Notes under the pieces: model-generated
Databases searched by the model: none
What the model was told of the DNA's origin: nothing
What the model saw: only the letters and a program-made list of their open reading frames with translations
NCBI RefSeq assembly: GCF_028993555.1
Contig: NZ_CP118610.1
Span: 3,529,001 to 3,593,000 of the forward strand
DNA length: 64,000 nt
Direction: 5' to 3'
From: Ensifer adhaerens
Lineage (GTDB): Bacteria > Pseudomonadota > Alphaproteobacteria > Rhizobiales > Rhizobiaceae
Translations under genes and position numbers: made by a program
Shown here: piece by piece, positions 49,365-59,065 of the stretch
Position numbering within the stretch: position 1 is the first letter of the stretch
Layout: each line of letters starts with the position of its first letter

Positions 49365-51206
49365 TCAATAGACGCGGGCCTTCGGCTCGATCTTCTTGGG
49401 ATCGATGCCGTCGGCGATCAGGTCGGTATGAACAGGGCGGTAGTCGAGCTTGACGTCGCCGGCTTCGTTGACCCAGGCAAGCGTGTGCTTGCGCCAGTTG
49501 ACGTCGTCGCGGCCGCCGAGCGCGCCTTCGGTGAAGTCCTCGCGGGCGTGCGAACCACGGCTCTCCTTGCGCGCTTCGGCGCCGTAGATCGTCGTGATGG
49601 CATTGGCCATGAGGTTTTCGAGTTCCAGCGTCTCAACGAGGTCGGAGTTCCAGATCATCGAGCGGTCGGTGACCTTGATGTCGGGCAGTTCCTTCCAGAT
49701 CGCCGAGATGCGCTTGCAGCCCGATTCCAGCGATTCCTGGGTGCGGAACACGGCCGCGTCTTCCTGCATGGCGCGCTGCATCTTTTCGCGCAGCACCGCC
49801 GTCGGCGTCGAGCCATTGGCGTTACGCAGGCGGTCGAAGCGGTCCATGATCCGGTCACAGGCAGCCTTGTTAAGCTCCGGCACCGCCTCGTTGCGGTCGA
49901 TCACCTGACCGGCGCGGATGGCAGCGGCGCGGCCGAAGACAACGAGGTCGATCAGCGAGTTGGAGCCGAGACGGTTGGCGCCGTGCACCGAGGCGCAGCC
50001 GGCTTCGCCGACCGCCATCAGGCCGGGCGCGATGCGCTCCGGGTTTTGGGCGTCGGCGTTCAAGACTTCGCCCCAGTAGTTGGTCGGAACACCGCCCATG
50101 TTGTAGTGCACCGTCGGCAGAACCGGGATCGGCTCGCGCGTCACGTCGACGCCGGCGAAGATCTTCGCCGATTCCGAGATGCCCGGCAGGCGTTCGTGCA
50201 GCACGGCCGGATCCAGATGATCCAGGTGCAGGAAGATGTGGTCCTTGTTCTTGCCGACGCCGCGGCCTTCGCGGATTTCCATTGTCATGCAGCGCGAAAC
50301 GACGTCACGCGAGGCGAGATCCTTGGCCGACGGCGCATAGCGCTCCATGAAGCGCTCGCCTTCGGAGTTGACGAGATATCCGCCTTCGCCACGTGCACCT
50401 TCGGTGATCAGGCAGCCCGCGCCGTAGATGCCGGTCGGGTGGAACTGGACGAACTCCATGTCCTGCAGTGGCAGGCCGGCGCGCGCGATCATGCCGCCAC
50501 CGTCGCCGGTGCAGGTGTGCGCCGAGGTCGCCGAGAAATAGGCGCGGCCGTAGCCGCCGGTCGCCAGCACCACCATCTTGGCGGAGAAGCGATGGATCGT
50601 GCCGTCGTCGAGGTTCCAGGCAACGACGCCGGTGCAGCGCCCGTCATCCGACATGATCAGGTCGAGCGCGAAGTACTCGATGAAGAACTCGGCATTGTTC
50701 TTGAGCGACTGGCCATAGAGCGTGTGCAGGATGGCGTGGCCGGTACGGTCGGCAGCCGCACAGGTGCGCTGCACCGGTGGACCTTCGCCGTAGTTCTGCA
50801 TGTGGCCGCCGAACGGCCGCTGGTAGATCTTGCCTTCGGCGTTGCGCGAAAACGGCACGCCGTAATGCTCGAGCTCATAGACCGCCTTCGGCGCTTCCAT
50901 GGCGAGATACTGCATGGCGTCGACGTCGCCGAGCCAGTCGGAACCCTTGACGGTGTCATAGAGGTGCCACTGCCAGCTGTCCGGCGTCATGTTCTGCAGC
51001 GATGCGGCGATGCCGCCCTGGGCGGCAACCGTGTGCGAGCGGGTGGGGAAGACCTTGGTGATGCAGGCGGTCTTCAGACCCTGCTCGGCCATGCCGAGGG
51101 TCGCGCGCAGACCGGCGCCGCCGGCACCCACGACGACGACGTCGAAGGCGTGGTCGACATATTGATAGGCCTTGCCGTTTGCAGCGGGTGAACTGTTCGA
51201 TGCCAT
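49365..51206 (-). CDS. sdhA: Succinate dehydrogenase flavoprotein subunit
   Basis: 613 aa from the ATG at 51206; an upstream TTG at 51224 is unlikely. FAD-binding [15 protein letters not shown], covalent FAD site His58 in SHTVAAQGG, active-site [21 protein letters not shown] and catalytic RSHAREDF. It oxidises succinate to fumarate. 7 bp after sdhD. Confidence 0.98.
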   Translation of the reverse strand: MASNSSPAANGKAYQYVDHAFDVVVVGAGGAGLRATLGMAEQGLKTACITKVFPTRSHTVAAQGGIAASLQNMTPDSWQWHLYDTVKGSDWLGDVDAMQYLAMEAPKAVYELEHYGVPFSRNAEGKIYQRPFGGHMQNYGEGPPVQRTCAAADRTGHAILHTLYGQSLKNNAEFFIEYFALDLIMSDDGRCTGVVAWNLDDGTIHRFSAKMVVLATGGYGRAYFSATSAHTCTGDGGGMIARAGLPLQDMEFVQFHPTGIYGAGCLITEGARGEGGYLVNSEGERFMERYAPSAKDLASRDVVSRCMTMEIREGRGVGKNKDHIFLHLDHLDPAVLHERLPGISESAKIFAGVDVTREPIPVLPTVHYNMGGVPTNYWGEVLNADAQNPERIAPGLMAVGEAGCASVHGANRLGSNSLIDLVVFGRAAAIRAGQVIDRNEAVPELNKAACDRIMDRFDRLRNANGSTPTAVLREKMQRAMQEDAAVFRTQESLESGCKRISAIWKELPDIKVTDRSMIWNSDLVETLELENLMANAITTIYGAEARKESRGSHAREDFTEGALGGRDDVNWRKHTLAWVNEAGDVKLDYRPVHTDLIADGIDPKKIEPKARVY

Positions 51207-51213
51207 GGCGAAA

Positions 51214-51594
51214 TTACCCTGCAAAAGCGATCTTCAGGATGGCGAAGAGACAGAGCCCGCCAACCGCGATCGTGAAAAACGTATTGAGCATGAGAAGAGC
51301 AATCTTCATGCCTTCGCCATGCACGTAGTCTTCGATGATCACCTGCATGCCGAGCCGCATGTGGATGAGGCCCGAGAGCACGACAAGTGCCATGACGACG
51401 GCAACGAAGGGGTTCGCAAGCGCGGCGACGACATCCGCATAGGGCGCGCCGGCGTAGCGAACGAGGAAGATGACGAAGAAGATTAGCAGCGGAACGTTGG
51501 CGACCGCCGTCAGGCGCTGGCGCCAGAAGTGATCGGTGCCTTCCTTGGCGGAACCGAGACCGCGGACCTTGCCGAGAGGTGTGCGCATATCCAT
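51214..51594 (-). CDS. sdhD: Succinate dehydrogenase membrane anchor subunit
   Basis: 126 aa, three membrane helices: [41 protein letters not shown] and [21 protein letters not shown]. The Arg/His in [19 protein letters not shown] are the expected heme and quinone region. It pairs with SdhC to anchor complex II. 18 bp after sdhC. Confidence 0.93.
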   Translation of the reverse strand: MDMRTPLGKVRGLGSAKEGTDHFWRQRLTAVANVPLLIFFVIFLVRYAGAPYADVVAALANPFVAVVMALVVLSGLIHMRLGMQVIIEDYVHGEGMKIALLMLNTFFTIAVGGLCLFAILKIAFAG

Positions 51595-51612
51595 GGGTGA
51601 CTTTCCTCTCAG

Positions 51613-52005
51613 TTAGCGGACGAGATAGCCGACCACCCAGATCAGCAGCGTCAGCGCCACCGAACCGATGATCGTCGCCTTCGCCATCTTGGTGGCGAAG
51701 TGCTTCTCGTAGCCGTAGCCGAGATCCCACATGAAATGGCGCAGGCCACCGAGCATGTGGTGCACCAGCGCCCAGGTATAGCCAAAGAGCACCAGCTTGC
51801 CGATCAGCGTGCCAAACAGCCAGCTCACCCAGTCGTAGTAGGCCTCACCCGACGCAGCGGCGATCAACCACCAGGCAACGAGGATAGTGCCGAAGTAGAG
51901 CGCGCCGCCGGTGATGCGGTGCACAATGGACATCACCATCGTCGGGATCGGCTTATAGATTTGAAGATGCGGCGACAGCGGCCGGCTTCTTGTGACATCC
52001 GTCAT
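51613..52005 (-). CDS. sdhC: Succinate dehydrogenase cytochrome b556 subunit
   Basis: 130 aa. SRPLSPHLQIYKPIPTMVMSIVHRITGGALYFG is the sdhC family signature with quinone-site Ser/Arg. The heme-ligating His lies in HHMLGGLRHFMWD, and there are three membrane helices. First gene of sdhCDAB. Confidence 0.95.
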   Translation of the reverse strand: MTDVTRSRPLSPHLQIYKPIPTMVMSIVHRITGGALYFGTILVAWWLIAAASGEAYYDWVSWLFGTLIGKLVLFGYTWALVHHMLGGLRHFMWDLGYGYEKHFATKMAKATIIGSVALTLLIWVVGYLVR

Positions 52006-52310
52006 CGGAACCTCACGGAAATGCCCGGATTTACGCCCTAAAAGTGGACGATTTTAGTCCGGTATCGCACCTGATTGTGCGCAATTCAGTCCTTCGGACC
52101 TTTAATCACCATAATGCTTAACGACAAGTGTGTTTGCAGTGCAAAATCAATTTAATCGATTAGACGAATTGCGCCATTTTTCAGCCTGCCGGAGACATGC
52201 GCATCCGTTAACGATAGCAGCAAAAAGCCAAGCAATTCCGTGACTTTCCCGCGAAAGTGGGCGAGAGTGATCTTAACCAATTGTTAAGTGTCATCCGGAG
52301 GGCGAACAGA
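52006..52310. other. 305-bp divergent promoter region (sdhC / secreted repeat protein)
   Basis: AT-richer than its surroundings, with no gene seen. It must hold both the sdh promoter and that of the gene at 52311. TTTAATCGATTA contains the perfect 10-bp palindrome TAATCGATTA at 52153-52162. GGAGGGCG just before 52311 is the ribosome-binding site of the plus-strand gene. Confidence 0.6.
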
Positions 52311-53144
52311 ATGACTCTGTTCAAGGCAATCCATGCGACCAAAGTGCTGGCGCTCGCCGGCCTGGTCATCGCCACGACCTGCATGCCCCTGGAGGCCCGT
52401 GACTGGGGCGGAGCACGCGGCGTTCAGACGCGAACCAACCATGTCCGCATGTATCAAGGTCACCCGGGGCGCGGCTTCGAGTTCGGCGGCATGAGCTACC
52501 GCAACGGCTGGAACCGCAATCGCATCCCCCGTCGTGACTGGGCGGGCAACAATGGTCCACCGGAAGTGAACACCCGCACCCGGCACGTTCGCTTCCCCCG
52601 ATATCGCCCCTATCCCGGCCCCTACGCTGGACGCTGGGAGCATCGCGGCGGATGGGTCCGTGACAGGGCAGGCAACGACATCTGGACATCGGGGGGCCGT
52701 CGCCACGGTGGTCGCACGGACATCGCCAACGGACTGCCGGGAGTCGAGACACGCACGCGGCATGTTCGCCTCCCGCAGTATCGCCCCTATGCCGGCCCCT
52801 ATGTCGAACGCTGGGGAAGCGGCGGCGGATGGGTTCGCGACAGGGCCGGCCGCGAGATCTGGACATCCGGTGGACAGCGCCGCAACTATCGCCAGGGCTA
52901 CTATGGCGATGACGGGTTTCCGGACAGCATTCCGGGCCTCGGCGCCTATGGCGGCGGCATATCCGCCTATATCGACCTCGGCAACGGCATCTATTTCAAC
53001 CAGGAAGGCGACTACGGCTATGCCGACGAGGGGCAGTCCGAAGCGCCGCCGCAAAACAAACGCGGCAAGATCATCAATGTCACGCCGCAGACGATGAACG
53101 GCTCCTGCACTTACGAACACGGCGTCTGCGTGATCCGGCGTTAG
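52311..53144 (+). CDS. Secreted Arg/Gly/Tyr-rich tandem-repeat protein
   Basis: 277 aa from the ATG at 52311 (CCGGAGGGCG upstream). Signal peptide (KVLALAGLVIATTCMPLEA, mature from about residue 29). The mature protein has two near-identical units, residues 84-130 and 143-189, offset by 59 residues. Each is built as TRTRHVR, then YRPYxGPY, then RW, then GGWVRDRAG, then IWTSGG. A degenerate third copy of the first motif is VQTRTNHVRMY (38-48). The C-terminus is Gly/Tyr-rich with a final Cys pair (SCTYEHGVC). I do not recognise the family. It is strongly cationic, so an envelope-binding or polysaccharide-associated role is a guess. Confidence 0.8.
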   Translation: MTLFKAIHATKVLALAGLVIATTCMPLEARDWGGARGVQTRTNHVRMYQGHPGRGFEFGGMSYRNGWNRNRIPRRDWAGNNGPPEVNTRTRHVRFPRYRPYPGPYAGRWEHRGGWVRDRAGNDIWTSGGRRHGGRTDIANGLPGVETRTRHVRLPQYRPYAGPYVERWGSGGGWVRDRAGREIWTSGGQRRNYRQGYYGDDGFPDSIPGLGAYGGGISAYIDLGNGIYFNQEGDYGYADEGQSEAPPQNKRGKIINVTPQTMNGSCTYEHGVCVIRR

Positions 53145-53568
53145 TCACGGCGCTGCCGGCCGGATCGCCCGACGCGCCCATGGCGCCGATGATCGCGCCC
53201 ATTGCCAGCAACGCCAAGAGCCAGTGTCCGCCGTCGATCAGCGACAGGTCCCAGCCGAAGCCGTGGTTGGCGACGAGCATCGTCGCGATGAAGCCGAGCC
53301 AGAGGAAGAAGGCCGAGACGACGCCGTTGGCGAGCGCGACCGCGCCCGGCCCCAAATGCCTAACGACACCGGCGACCATGGTCGCCATCACCAATTCCGA
53401 CACGAAGGAGGTGGCAAAGAGAACCGGCGACATTTTCGTCGCCGCGGGATCGATGCGCGCAGCCTTCATCCAGGGTTTGCCGAGAAGGCCTTAGTAGATC
53501 GCGCCGATGACGAACGCCGTGATCGCGGCGATCAGCACCGCCGGATAGTTCATACCCGTAAATGCCAT
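53080..53568 (-). pseudogene. DUF1761 membrane protein interrupted by an in-frame stop
   Basis: From the ATG at 53568 (GGGGGA 7 nt upstream) the frame reads MAFTGMNYPAVLIAAITAF then VIGAIY and meets TAA at 53491-53493. It continues in the same frame as GLLGKPWMKAARIDPAATKM. Intact DUF1761 proteins read IYYGLLGKPWMKA across this point, so a Tyr codon has become a stop. The rest is collinear with DUF1761 helices up to GAIIGAMG. The normal C-terminal stop also seems lost, the frame overrunning the neighbouring gene's 3' end by 65 bp. Translation could restart at the ATG at 53469, but that protein lacks the first helix. Confidence 0.8.
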
Positions 53569-53618
53569 GTTCATTCCCCCCGCTCTTGTGGGAATTGGGA
53601 TCGAAGGCCTTTGGGCAG

Positions 53619-54278
53619 TCAATCGCCTGCAACAGTGCCGAAGCGCCAGACGGTCGTGCGCTTGACTTCGCTGTCTTCCAGCGCCCGGGTCACGGGGACT
53701 TCGTAGCTGGCAAGGGCCGTCATTATCTCGCGCGGGCAATAGGAGCGCCCGGGATCGCCGACGATCACCGTCGCCCCCTTGGCCACCAGGTCAAAAAACC
53801 ACGGCTTCAATTGATCGGCAAAGGCCTTGTCGTAAAAGACGTCGCCGGCGAGATAGACATCGGCCTCAAGATCGCGGCCGGTCACATCCTCGCCCGTATA
53901 GGAAAGAGCGACCCCATTGAGGTCGGCATTGAGCCGGACCGCCGTTTCCGCCCAGGGATCGATATCGGCGGCAAGTACCGATGCCGCCCCCGCCTTCATC
54001 GCGGCGATTGCCACGAGACCGGAGCCGGAGGCGAAGTCGACGACCTGTCTGCCGCGCACCATCTCGGGATGATCAAGGATATAGCGGGCAAGCCCTTGCC
54101 CGCCGGCCCAGGCAAAAGCCCAGAACGGCGGCGGCAGGCCGATCTCCTGCAATTCTTCCTCCGTCTTCAGCCAGAGCTCATGCGCCTCGGTCGCCAGATG
54201 CAGGCGGATTTCCGGCACATGTGGCGGCGAGAGCACGTCAGTGTTTTCGAGGATGAAGCTTTCCGGATCGGTCTTCAC
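53619..54278 (-). CDS. Protein lysine methyltransferase of the ETFB-KMT (METTL20) type
   Basis: 219 aa, class I SAM-dependent methyltransferase. WAFAWAGGQGLARYILDHP precedes motif I VVDFASGSGLVAIAAMKAGA, acidic loop ADIDPWA, and the post-motif II signature AGDVFYDKAFA. This combination is that of METTL20/ETFB lysine methyltransferases. The bacterial members, including one studied in Agrobacterium, methylate the electron-transfer flavoprotein beta subunit. Substrate here is inferred. It lies in a minus-strand series tsaD-gpsA-YciI-EVE-this gene. Confidence 0.75.
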   Translation of the reverse strand: MKTDPESFILENTDVLSPPHVPEIRLHLATEAHELWLKTEEELQEIGLPPPFWAFAWAGGQGLARYILDHPEMVRGRQVVDFASGSGLVAIAAMKAGAASVLAADIDPWAETAVRLNADLNGVALSYTGEDVTGRDLEADVYLAGDVFYDKAFADQLKPWFFDLVAKGATVIVGDPGRSYCPREIMTALASYEVPVTRALEDSEVKRTTVWRFGTVAGD

Positions 54279-54323
54279 GAAATTCTCCGCGCCTGCCCGA
54301 AGGTCCAGGCGCCACTCGGACCG

Positions 54324-54755
54324 CTAGCGCGGCGGATTGTCGAGCCCGCCCATACGGCAGACTTCGATCCACTCGTCCTCGGTCACCGGCTGCACCGACA
54401 GGCGCATGGAGGTGACGAGCGACATCTTGGCGAGCTTCGGATTGTCCTTGATCTCCTTCAGCGTCACCGGGCGCGGCATGTCGGCCACGGCGCGGATATC
54501 GACGCAGTCCCAGCGGGCGTCACCCTCGGCGGTCGAATCCGGATGGGAGAGAGCGCAGACCTCGGTGATGCCGACGATCTCCAGGCCTTCGTTCGAGTGG
54601 TAGAAGAAGCCCTTGTCGCCGATCTGCATCGACCGCATGTTGTTGCGCGCCAGATAGTTGCGCACGCCGGTCCATTCGGTGCCCTTGGCACCAGCGTCCT
54701 TCTGCATCTGCCAGGACCACTTGAACGGTTCGGATTTGTAGAGCCAATGCGCCAT
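54324..54755 (-). CDS. EVE-domain protein
   Basis: 143 aa consisting of one EVE (PUA-like) domain: MAHWLYKSEPFKWSW, WTGVRNYLARNNMRSMQIGDKGFFYHSN, VGITEVCAL, VTLKEIKDNPKLAKMSLVTSMRLSVQPV. EVE domains bind modified nucleic-acid bases. Stand-alone members of this length are common housekeeping genes in alphaproteobacteria, so defence is not implied. 6 bp after the YciI gene. Confidence 0.92.
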   Translation of the reverse strand: MAHWLYKSEPFKWSWQMQKDAGAKGTEWTGVRNYLARNNMRSMQIGDKGFFYHSNEGLEIVGITEVCALSHPDSTAEGDARWDCVDIRAVADMPRPVTLKEIKDNPKLAKMSLVTSMRLSVQPVTEDEWIEVCRMGGLDNPPR

Positions 54756-54761
54756 CGCGTC

Positions 54762-55055
54762 TCAGGCCTCCGGATTGTTGAAGACCCAGTTGAAGGCCTT
54801 GATCTCGACATTGGAGAAAAGACCCGCCTTGGCATAGGGATCCGCTCCGGCGAAAGCACGGGCCTCGTCCATGGTCTCGGCCTTGACGATCACCAGGCTG
54901 CCGGTCGGCTTGCCATCATCGCCGAGAAACGGCCCTGCCATCTTGAGGATACCCTTGGCATTGAGATCGTTAAGATATGCGACATGATCGGGGCGCGTAT
55001 CGAGCCGGAGCTGCAGGGCGCCTGGCTTGTCGGTGCAATGAAGTGCGAAGAGCAT
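54762..55055 (-). CDS. YciI-like protein
   Basis: 97 aa, a YCII ferredoxin-like domain: MLFALHCTDKPGALQLRLDTRPDHVAYL, GPFLGDDGKPTGSLVIVKAETMDEARAFAGADPYAKAGLF. The conserved His/Asp pair expected of the family lies in RPDHVAYL and ADPYA. Function unproven. GGAGGAAG directly upstream makes the start secure. Confidence 0.88.
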   Translation of the reverse strand: MLFALHCTDKPGALQLRLDTRPDHVAYLNDLNAKGILKMAGPFLGDDGKPTGSLVIVKAETMDEARAFAGADPYAKAGLFSNVEIKAFNWVFNNPEA

Positions 55056-55121
55056 GCTTCCTCCTGAAGTTGTCGTTTGGCACGGAATGCGAGCGCAGAC
55101 CGCATTAATCCCGCTGCCTCT

Positions 55122-56123
55122 TCATTCCTGGGTGATCGGGCGTGTCATCAATTGTTCAAGTGCGGTGCGAACATCGAGCTTGCCATCGATGATCGCGGCC
55201 ACCGCTTCGGTGATCGGCATTTCAACGCCGAGATCATGGGCAACGCGCGCGGCGACGGAAGCCGCAAAGGCGCCTTCGACCAGCTCGCCCTTGCGCCCAT
55301 CGGCGCGGCCGTTCTGGCCGAGCGCGATGCCGAAGCGCAGGTTGCGCGACTGGTGGCTGGTGGCCGTGAGCACGAGATCGCCGAGGCCCGAGAGACCACG
55401 CACCGTATCGGCCTCACCACCCTCCGCGACAATGAAGCGAGACATCTCTGCAAGGCCACGCGAGATCAGCGCGGCGCGGGCGCTGTCGCCGAGACCGGCC
55501 CCCTCGACGATGCCGCAGGCAATTGCCAGCACGTTCTTGAGCGCACCACCGAGCTGCACGCCGATACGATCGTGCGACGGGTAGAGGCGGAAGGTCGGGC
55601 CGGAAAGCACCTCGGCAAGCATCGTCGCGGTCTCCGCATCGGCCGCGGCGACCACCATGGCGGTCGGCAGCCCCTTGGCGATATCGGCGGCAAAACCAGG
55701 GCCGGAGAGCACACCGATCGCATGGCCGGGCAGTTCCTCCGCCAGCACGTCGGTCAGCAGCCGACCGGTCGCCTGCTCCATGCCCTTGGCGCAGGTGACG
55801 ATCGTAGCGTCAGCATTGATCTGCGGGCCATATTGCCGTGCTGCATCGCGATGCGCCTGGGATGGCATGGCAAAAAGCACGACTTCGGCATCGGTGAGAA
55901 CCGAGACATCAGCCGTATGTTTCAGCCTCGGGGGCAGGTCGATGCCCGGCAGGGCATCCTCGTTGCGACCCGTATTGCGGCACGCTTCGGCGATCTCCTG
56001 GCGGCGGGCAAGCAGCGTCACGTCGCTGCCTTCGGCGGAAGCCGCGACTGCAGCCAGGGCGGTACCGAAGGCGCCAGCGCCGACCACGACGATTTTCGGC
56101 CCGATCTTGGAGGTGTCGTTCAT
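55122..56123 (-). CDS. gpsA: Glycerol-3-phosphate dehydrogenase [NAD(P)+]
   Basis: 333 aa from the ATG at 56123; an ATG at 56138 is also possible. Rossmann motif [45 protein letters not shown], and catalytic [33 protein letters not shown]. It reduces dihydroxyacetone phosphate to sn-glycerol-3-phosphate for phospholipid synthesis. Placed 25 bp after tsaD, the common alphaproteobacterial pair. Confidence 0.95.
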   Translation of the reverse strand: MNDTSKIGPKIVVVGAGAFGTALAAVAASAEGSDVTLLARRQEIAEACRNTGRNEDALPGIDLPPRLKHTADVSVLTDAEVVLFAMPSQAHRDAARQYGPQINADATIVTCAKGMEQATGRLLTDVLAEELPGHAIGVLSGPGFAADIAKGLPTAMVVAAADAETATMLAEVLSGPTFRLYPSHDRIGVQLGGALKNVLAIACGIVEGAGLGDSARAALISRGLAEMSRFIVAEGGEADTVRGLSGLGDLVLTATSHQSRNLRFGIALGQNGRADGRKGELVEGAFAASVAARVAHDLGVEMPITEAVAAIIDGKLDVRTALEQLMTRPITQE

Positions 56124-56148
56124 TCCTCTATCCGTCATATTCTGGCGA

Positions 56149-57243
56149 TCATGCCTTGGCGCCGCGCTTGCCGGAGCCCAGCAGTGCCTGCGCTTGCGCG
56201 TCGAGCGGCCAGCGCGAGCGCGGCGCGACATCGAGGCCATCGGCGGCCATGCCCGCCGCCAGCCGTTCGGCACCGGCCCAGGCGATCATCGCCGCGTTGT
56301 CGGTGCAGAGCGAAAGCGGCGGTGCGATGAACTCGAAGCCTGACTGCGCGCACAAGGTCTGCAGCGTCGAACGCAGCACCTGGTTGGCCGCAACGCCACC
56401 GGCAACCACCAAAGCAGGGCGCGCCACGCCGGCGTGTTCCGCCTTGAAGCGCTTCAGCCCGCGACCGACGCGATCCTTCAGCGTGCGCGAGATCGCCCGT
56501 TGGAAGGAGGCGCAGATATCGGCGATATCCTGCTCCGTCACCGGCTCCAGTGATTGCGCCGCCTGACGCACCGCCGTCTTCAGCCCCGAAAACGAGAAAT
56601 CAAGCCGGGCATCGCCGACGAGCGGGCGTGGAAAATCGAAACGCTGCGGATCGCCGGCGAGCGCCGCACGCTCCACCGCCGGGCCACCCGGATAGGGAAG
56701 ACCGAGCAGCTTCGCCGTCTTGTCGAAGGCCTCGCCGAGAGCATCGTCGATCGTCGTGCCCCAGCGTTCGTATTCGCCAACACCCTTGACGAGGATGAGC
56801 TGCGTATGGCCGCCGGAAACGAGCAGCATCAAGTAAGGAAAGGAAAGCCCGTCGGTCAGCCGCGCCGTCAACGCGTGGCCTTCGAGATGGTTGACGGCAT
56901 AGAGCGGTTTGCCGGTTGCCCGCGCGATCGCCTTGCCGGTCATCAAGCCGACAATCAGCCCCCCGATCAGACCGGGACCACTTGTCGCAGCTATGGCATC
57001 GATGTCGGAAAGCGTCACGTCGGCGCGCAAGAGCGCCTCCTCGATCAGCGTATCGAGCGCCTCGACATGGGCGCGCGCCGCGATCTCCGGAACCACGCCG
57101 CCATAGGCGCTATGCTCTTCCAGCTGGCTGAGAACAACGTCGCCAAGAATGTGGCCCTTGCCGTCGGAATCGCGCAAAATGACGGAAGCGGCGGTTTCGT
57201 CGCAGCTTGTTTCTATGCCGAGGATGCGCAGGGGCGGAGACAT
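56149..57243 (-). CDS. tsaD: tRNA threonylcarbamoyladenosine transferase TsaD
   Basis: 364 aa. Actin-like ATPase fold: [29 protein letters not shown], metal site [36 protein letters not shown] and [14 protein letters not shown]. It transfers threonylcarbamoyl to A37 of ANN-reading tRNAs with TsaB/TsaE. Divergent from hemC across a 74-bp gap. Confidence 0.97.
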   Translation of the reverse strand: MSPPLRILGIETSCDETAASVILRDSDGKGHILGDVVLSQLEEHSAYGGVVPEIAARAHVEALDTLIEEALLRADVTLSDIDAIAATSGPGLIGGLIVGLMTGKAIARATGKPLYAVNHLEGHALTARLTDGLSFPYLMLLVSGGHTQLILVKGVGEYERWGTTIDDALGEAFDKTAKLLGLPYPGGPAVERAALAGDPQRFDFPRPLVGDARLDFSFSGLKTAVRQAAQSLEPVTEQDIADICASFQRAISRTLKDRVGRGLKRFKAEHAGVARPALVVAGGVAANQVLRSTLQTLCAQSGFEFIAPPLSLCTDNAAMIAWAGAERLAAGMAADGLDVAPRSRWPLDAQAQALLGSGKRGAKA

Positions 57244-57317
57244 CAGGAACTACTCAAAGATTGCGGTCGCACCGAAAGGTGGGTACACGGAACTCCGGTA
57301 ACAATGGATAGCCTTTG

Positions 57318-58247
57318 ATGCAAACAAAACCTTTCCGGATCGGCACGCGCGGCAGCCCGCTGGCGCTCGCCCAGGCCCATGAAACGCGCGATCGTCTCGC
57401 AGCGGCGCATGGTCTGGCGCCGGAAATGTTCGAGGTGATCATCCTCTCGACCAAGGGCGACCGGATCACCGACCGCTCGCTTGCCGAGATCGGCGGCAAG
57501 GGCCTGTTCACCGAAGAGATCGAGCAGCAGTTGCTCTCGGGCGAGCTCGATTTCGCCGTGCATTCATCCAAGGACATGCCGACGAAGCTGCCCGATGGGC
57601 TCTGTCTTTCCGCCTTCCTGCCGCGCGAGGATATCCGCGACGCCTTCATCGGCCGCACGGCGCGCAAGCTGATGGAACTGCCTGAAGGCGTGACCGTCGG
57701 TTCATCGTCGCTGCGTCGCCAGGCGCTGATCCGCCGGCTTCGCCCGGATATCAATGTCATTACCTATCGCGGCCAGGTGGAAACGCGGCTGAGAAAACTC
57801 GCCGAGGGCCAGGTGGATGCGACGCTGCTCGCCTATGCCGGGCTGAAGCGGCTCGGCATGACCGACGTTCCGACCGAACTGCTCGACCCTACGGATTTCC
57901 CCCCCGCCCCGGCACAGGGCGCGATCTGCATCGAAAGCCGGATCGGCGACCGCCGCATCAACGATCTGCTTGCCGCCATCGACGATCCGCGCACCCACGA
58001 AGCCGTCACCTGCGAGCGCGGCTTCCTTGCGACCCTCGACGGCTCCTGCCGCACGCCGATTGCCGGTCTCGCGACGTCGGATGGCACCCATCTCAATTTT
58101 TCCGGCATGATCCTCACGCCCGATGGCCAGACGTACCATCGCGTCACGATCGAAGGCAGGACCACCGACGCCGAAGCGCTCGGCAAGAAGGCAGGCGAGG
58201 AGATCCGCGCCAAGGCCGGCCCTGGCTTCTTTGCAAGCTGGACCTGA
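57318..58247 (+). CDS. hemC: Porphobilinogen deaminase (hydroxymethylbilane synthase)
   Basis: 309 aa from the ATG at 57318. [14 protein letters not shown], the Asp86 region [10 protein letters not shown], and Cys244 in [11 protein letters not shown], which carries the dipyrromethane cofactor. It joins four porphobilinogens into hydroxymethylbilane. First gene of hemC-hemD-mic60-like-hemY-like, in cytoplasm. Confidence 0.97.
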   Translation: MQTKPFRIGTRGSPLALAQAHETRDRLAAAHGLAPEMFEVIILSTKGDRITDRSLAEIGGKGLFTEEIEQQLLSGELDFAVHSSKDMPTKLPDGLCLSAFLPREDIRDAFIGRTARKLMELPEGVTVGSSSLRRQALIRRLRPDINVITYRGQVETRLRKLAEGQVDATLLAYAGLKRLGMTDVPTELLDPTDFPPAPAQGAICIESRIGDRRINDLLAAIDDPRTHEAVTCERGFLATLDGSCRTPIAGLATSDGTHLNFSGMILTPDGQTYHRVTIEGRTTDAEALGKKAGEEIRAKAGPGFFASWT

Positions 58248-58251
58248 GCCG

Positions 58252-58965
58252 ATGCGCGTGCTCGTCACCCGGCCGCTTCCCGCCGCCGAGTCGACGGCAC
58301 GGCGGCTGGAGGCTGTCGGCCACCAGCCGGTCCTCCTGCCATTGATGCAGGCCACGCATCTCCCGGCCGCCGCCAACGCAGCACTGAAGATGCCATATGC
58401 GGCCACGATCCTGACCAGTGCCGAAACCGTCCGGGTTCTGGCATCACTCAACGGCAGCCCGACAGATCACTTGGCGATCCCGTGCTTCTGCGTTGGCGAG
58501 GCGACCGCGCGGGCCGCAGAAGATCTCGGCTTTGCCGATATCCGCGTCGGTAACGGAACCGGCGAAGCTCTGGCCGCGCTCATCGCCGCGACCATCGGAA
58601 CTCGGGCAAAACGGCCGCTCCTCTATCTGACAGGAACGCCGCGCTCCGAAGGGCTGGAAAGCGCGCTTAGGCAGAGCGGCATCGATCACGAAGCGGTGGA
58701 ATGCTATCGCATGGAACCCATCGCCCACTCCGCTGGCGCCTTGCAGGACGCCACCCGGACTGGGCCATTCGGCGCCGTTCTACTCTACTCCCGTGAAACG
58801 GCCAGCCGGCTCGCAATCCTCCTGTCCGAGAGTGGCATCAGCGCTCCCTCCTTCGCTTCGCGCTACCTTTGCCTCAGCGCTGCGATCGCCGATGCGCTGC
58901 CGCACGACGCGATGCGGGAGGTTGCCGCAAGGCCCGACGAAGAAAGCCTTTTCAGCATCCTCTAA
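58252..58965 (+). CDS. hemD: Uroporphyrinogen-III synthase
   Basis: 237 aa from the ATG at 58252, 4 bp after hemC. MRVLVTRPLPAAESTARRLEAVGH, ILTSAETVRVLA, PCFCVGEATARAAEDLGF, LLYLTGTPRSEGLESAL and AVLLYSRETASRLAIL give the two-domain HemD4 fold. It closes and inverts ring D of hydroxymethylbilane. Its sequence is loosely conserved as is normal for HemD; context makes the call secure. Confidence 0.92.
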   Translation: MRVLVTRPLPAAESTARRLEAVGHQPVLLPLMQATHLPAAANAALKMPYAATILTSAETVRVLASLNGSPTDHLAIPCFCVGEATARAAEDLGFADIRVGNGTGEALAALIAATIGTRAKRPLLYLTGTPRSEGLESALRQSGIDHEAVECYRMEPIAHSAGALQDATRTGPFGAVLLYSRETASRLAILLSESGISAPSFASRYLCLSAAIADALPHDAMREVAARPDEESLFSIL

Positions 58966-59065
58966 TGCCGAATTCAACCAAAATTGGAACGAAGGGGCTT
59001 TCCCTCGTCGTTTGGGCTGACTAGGTTTGAGAAGAGCCGACAGGAACCAACGGTAAGAGGTCACC

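Noticed and set aside
48303..51191. A 962-codon plus-strand frame opposite sdhA/sdhB
   Set aside because: Antisense mirror of the highly conserved sdh genes, with no start signal or recognisable domain.
54324..54755. EVE-domain protein as a restriction or defence component
   Set aside because: It is a short stand-alone EVE protein in a housekeeping gene series, without McrB-like or nuclease partners.
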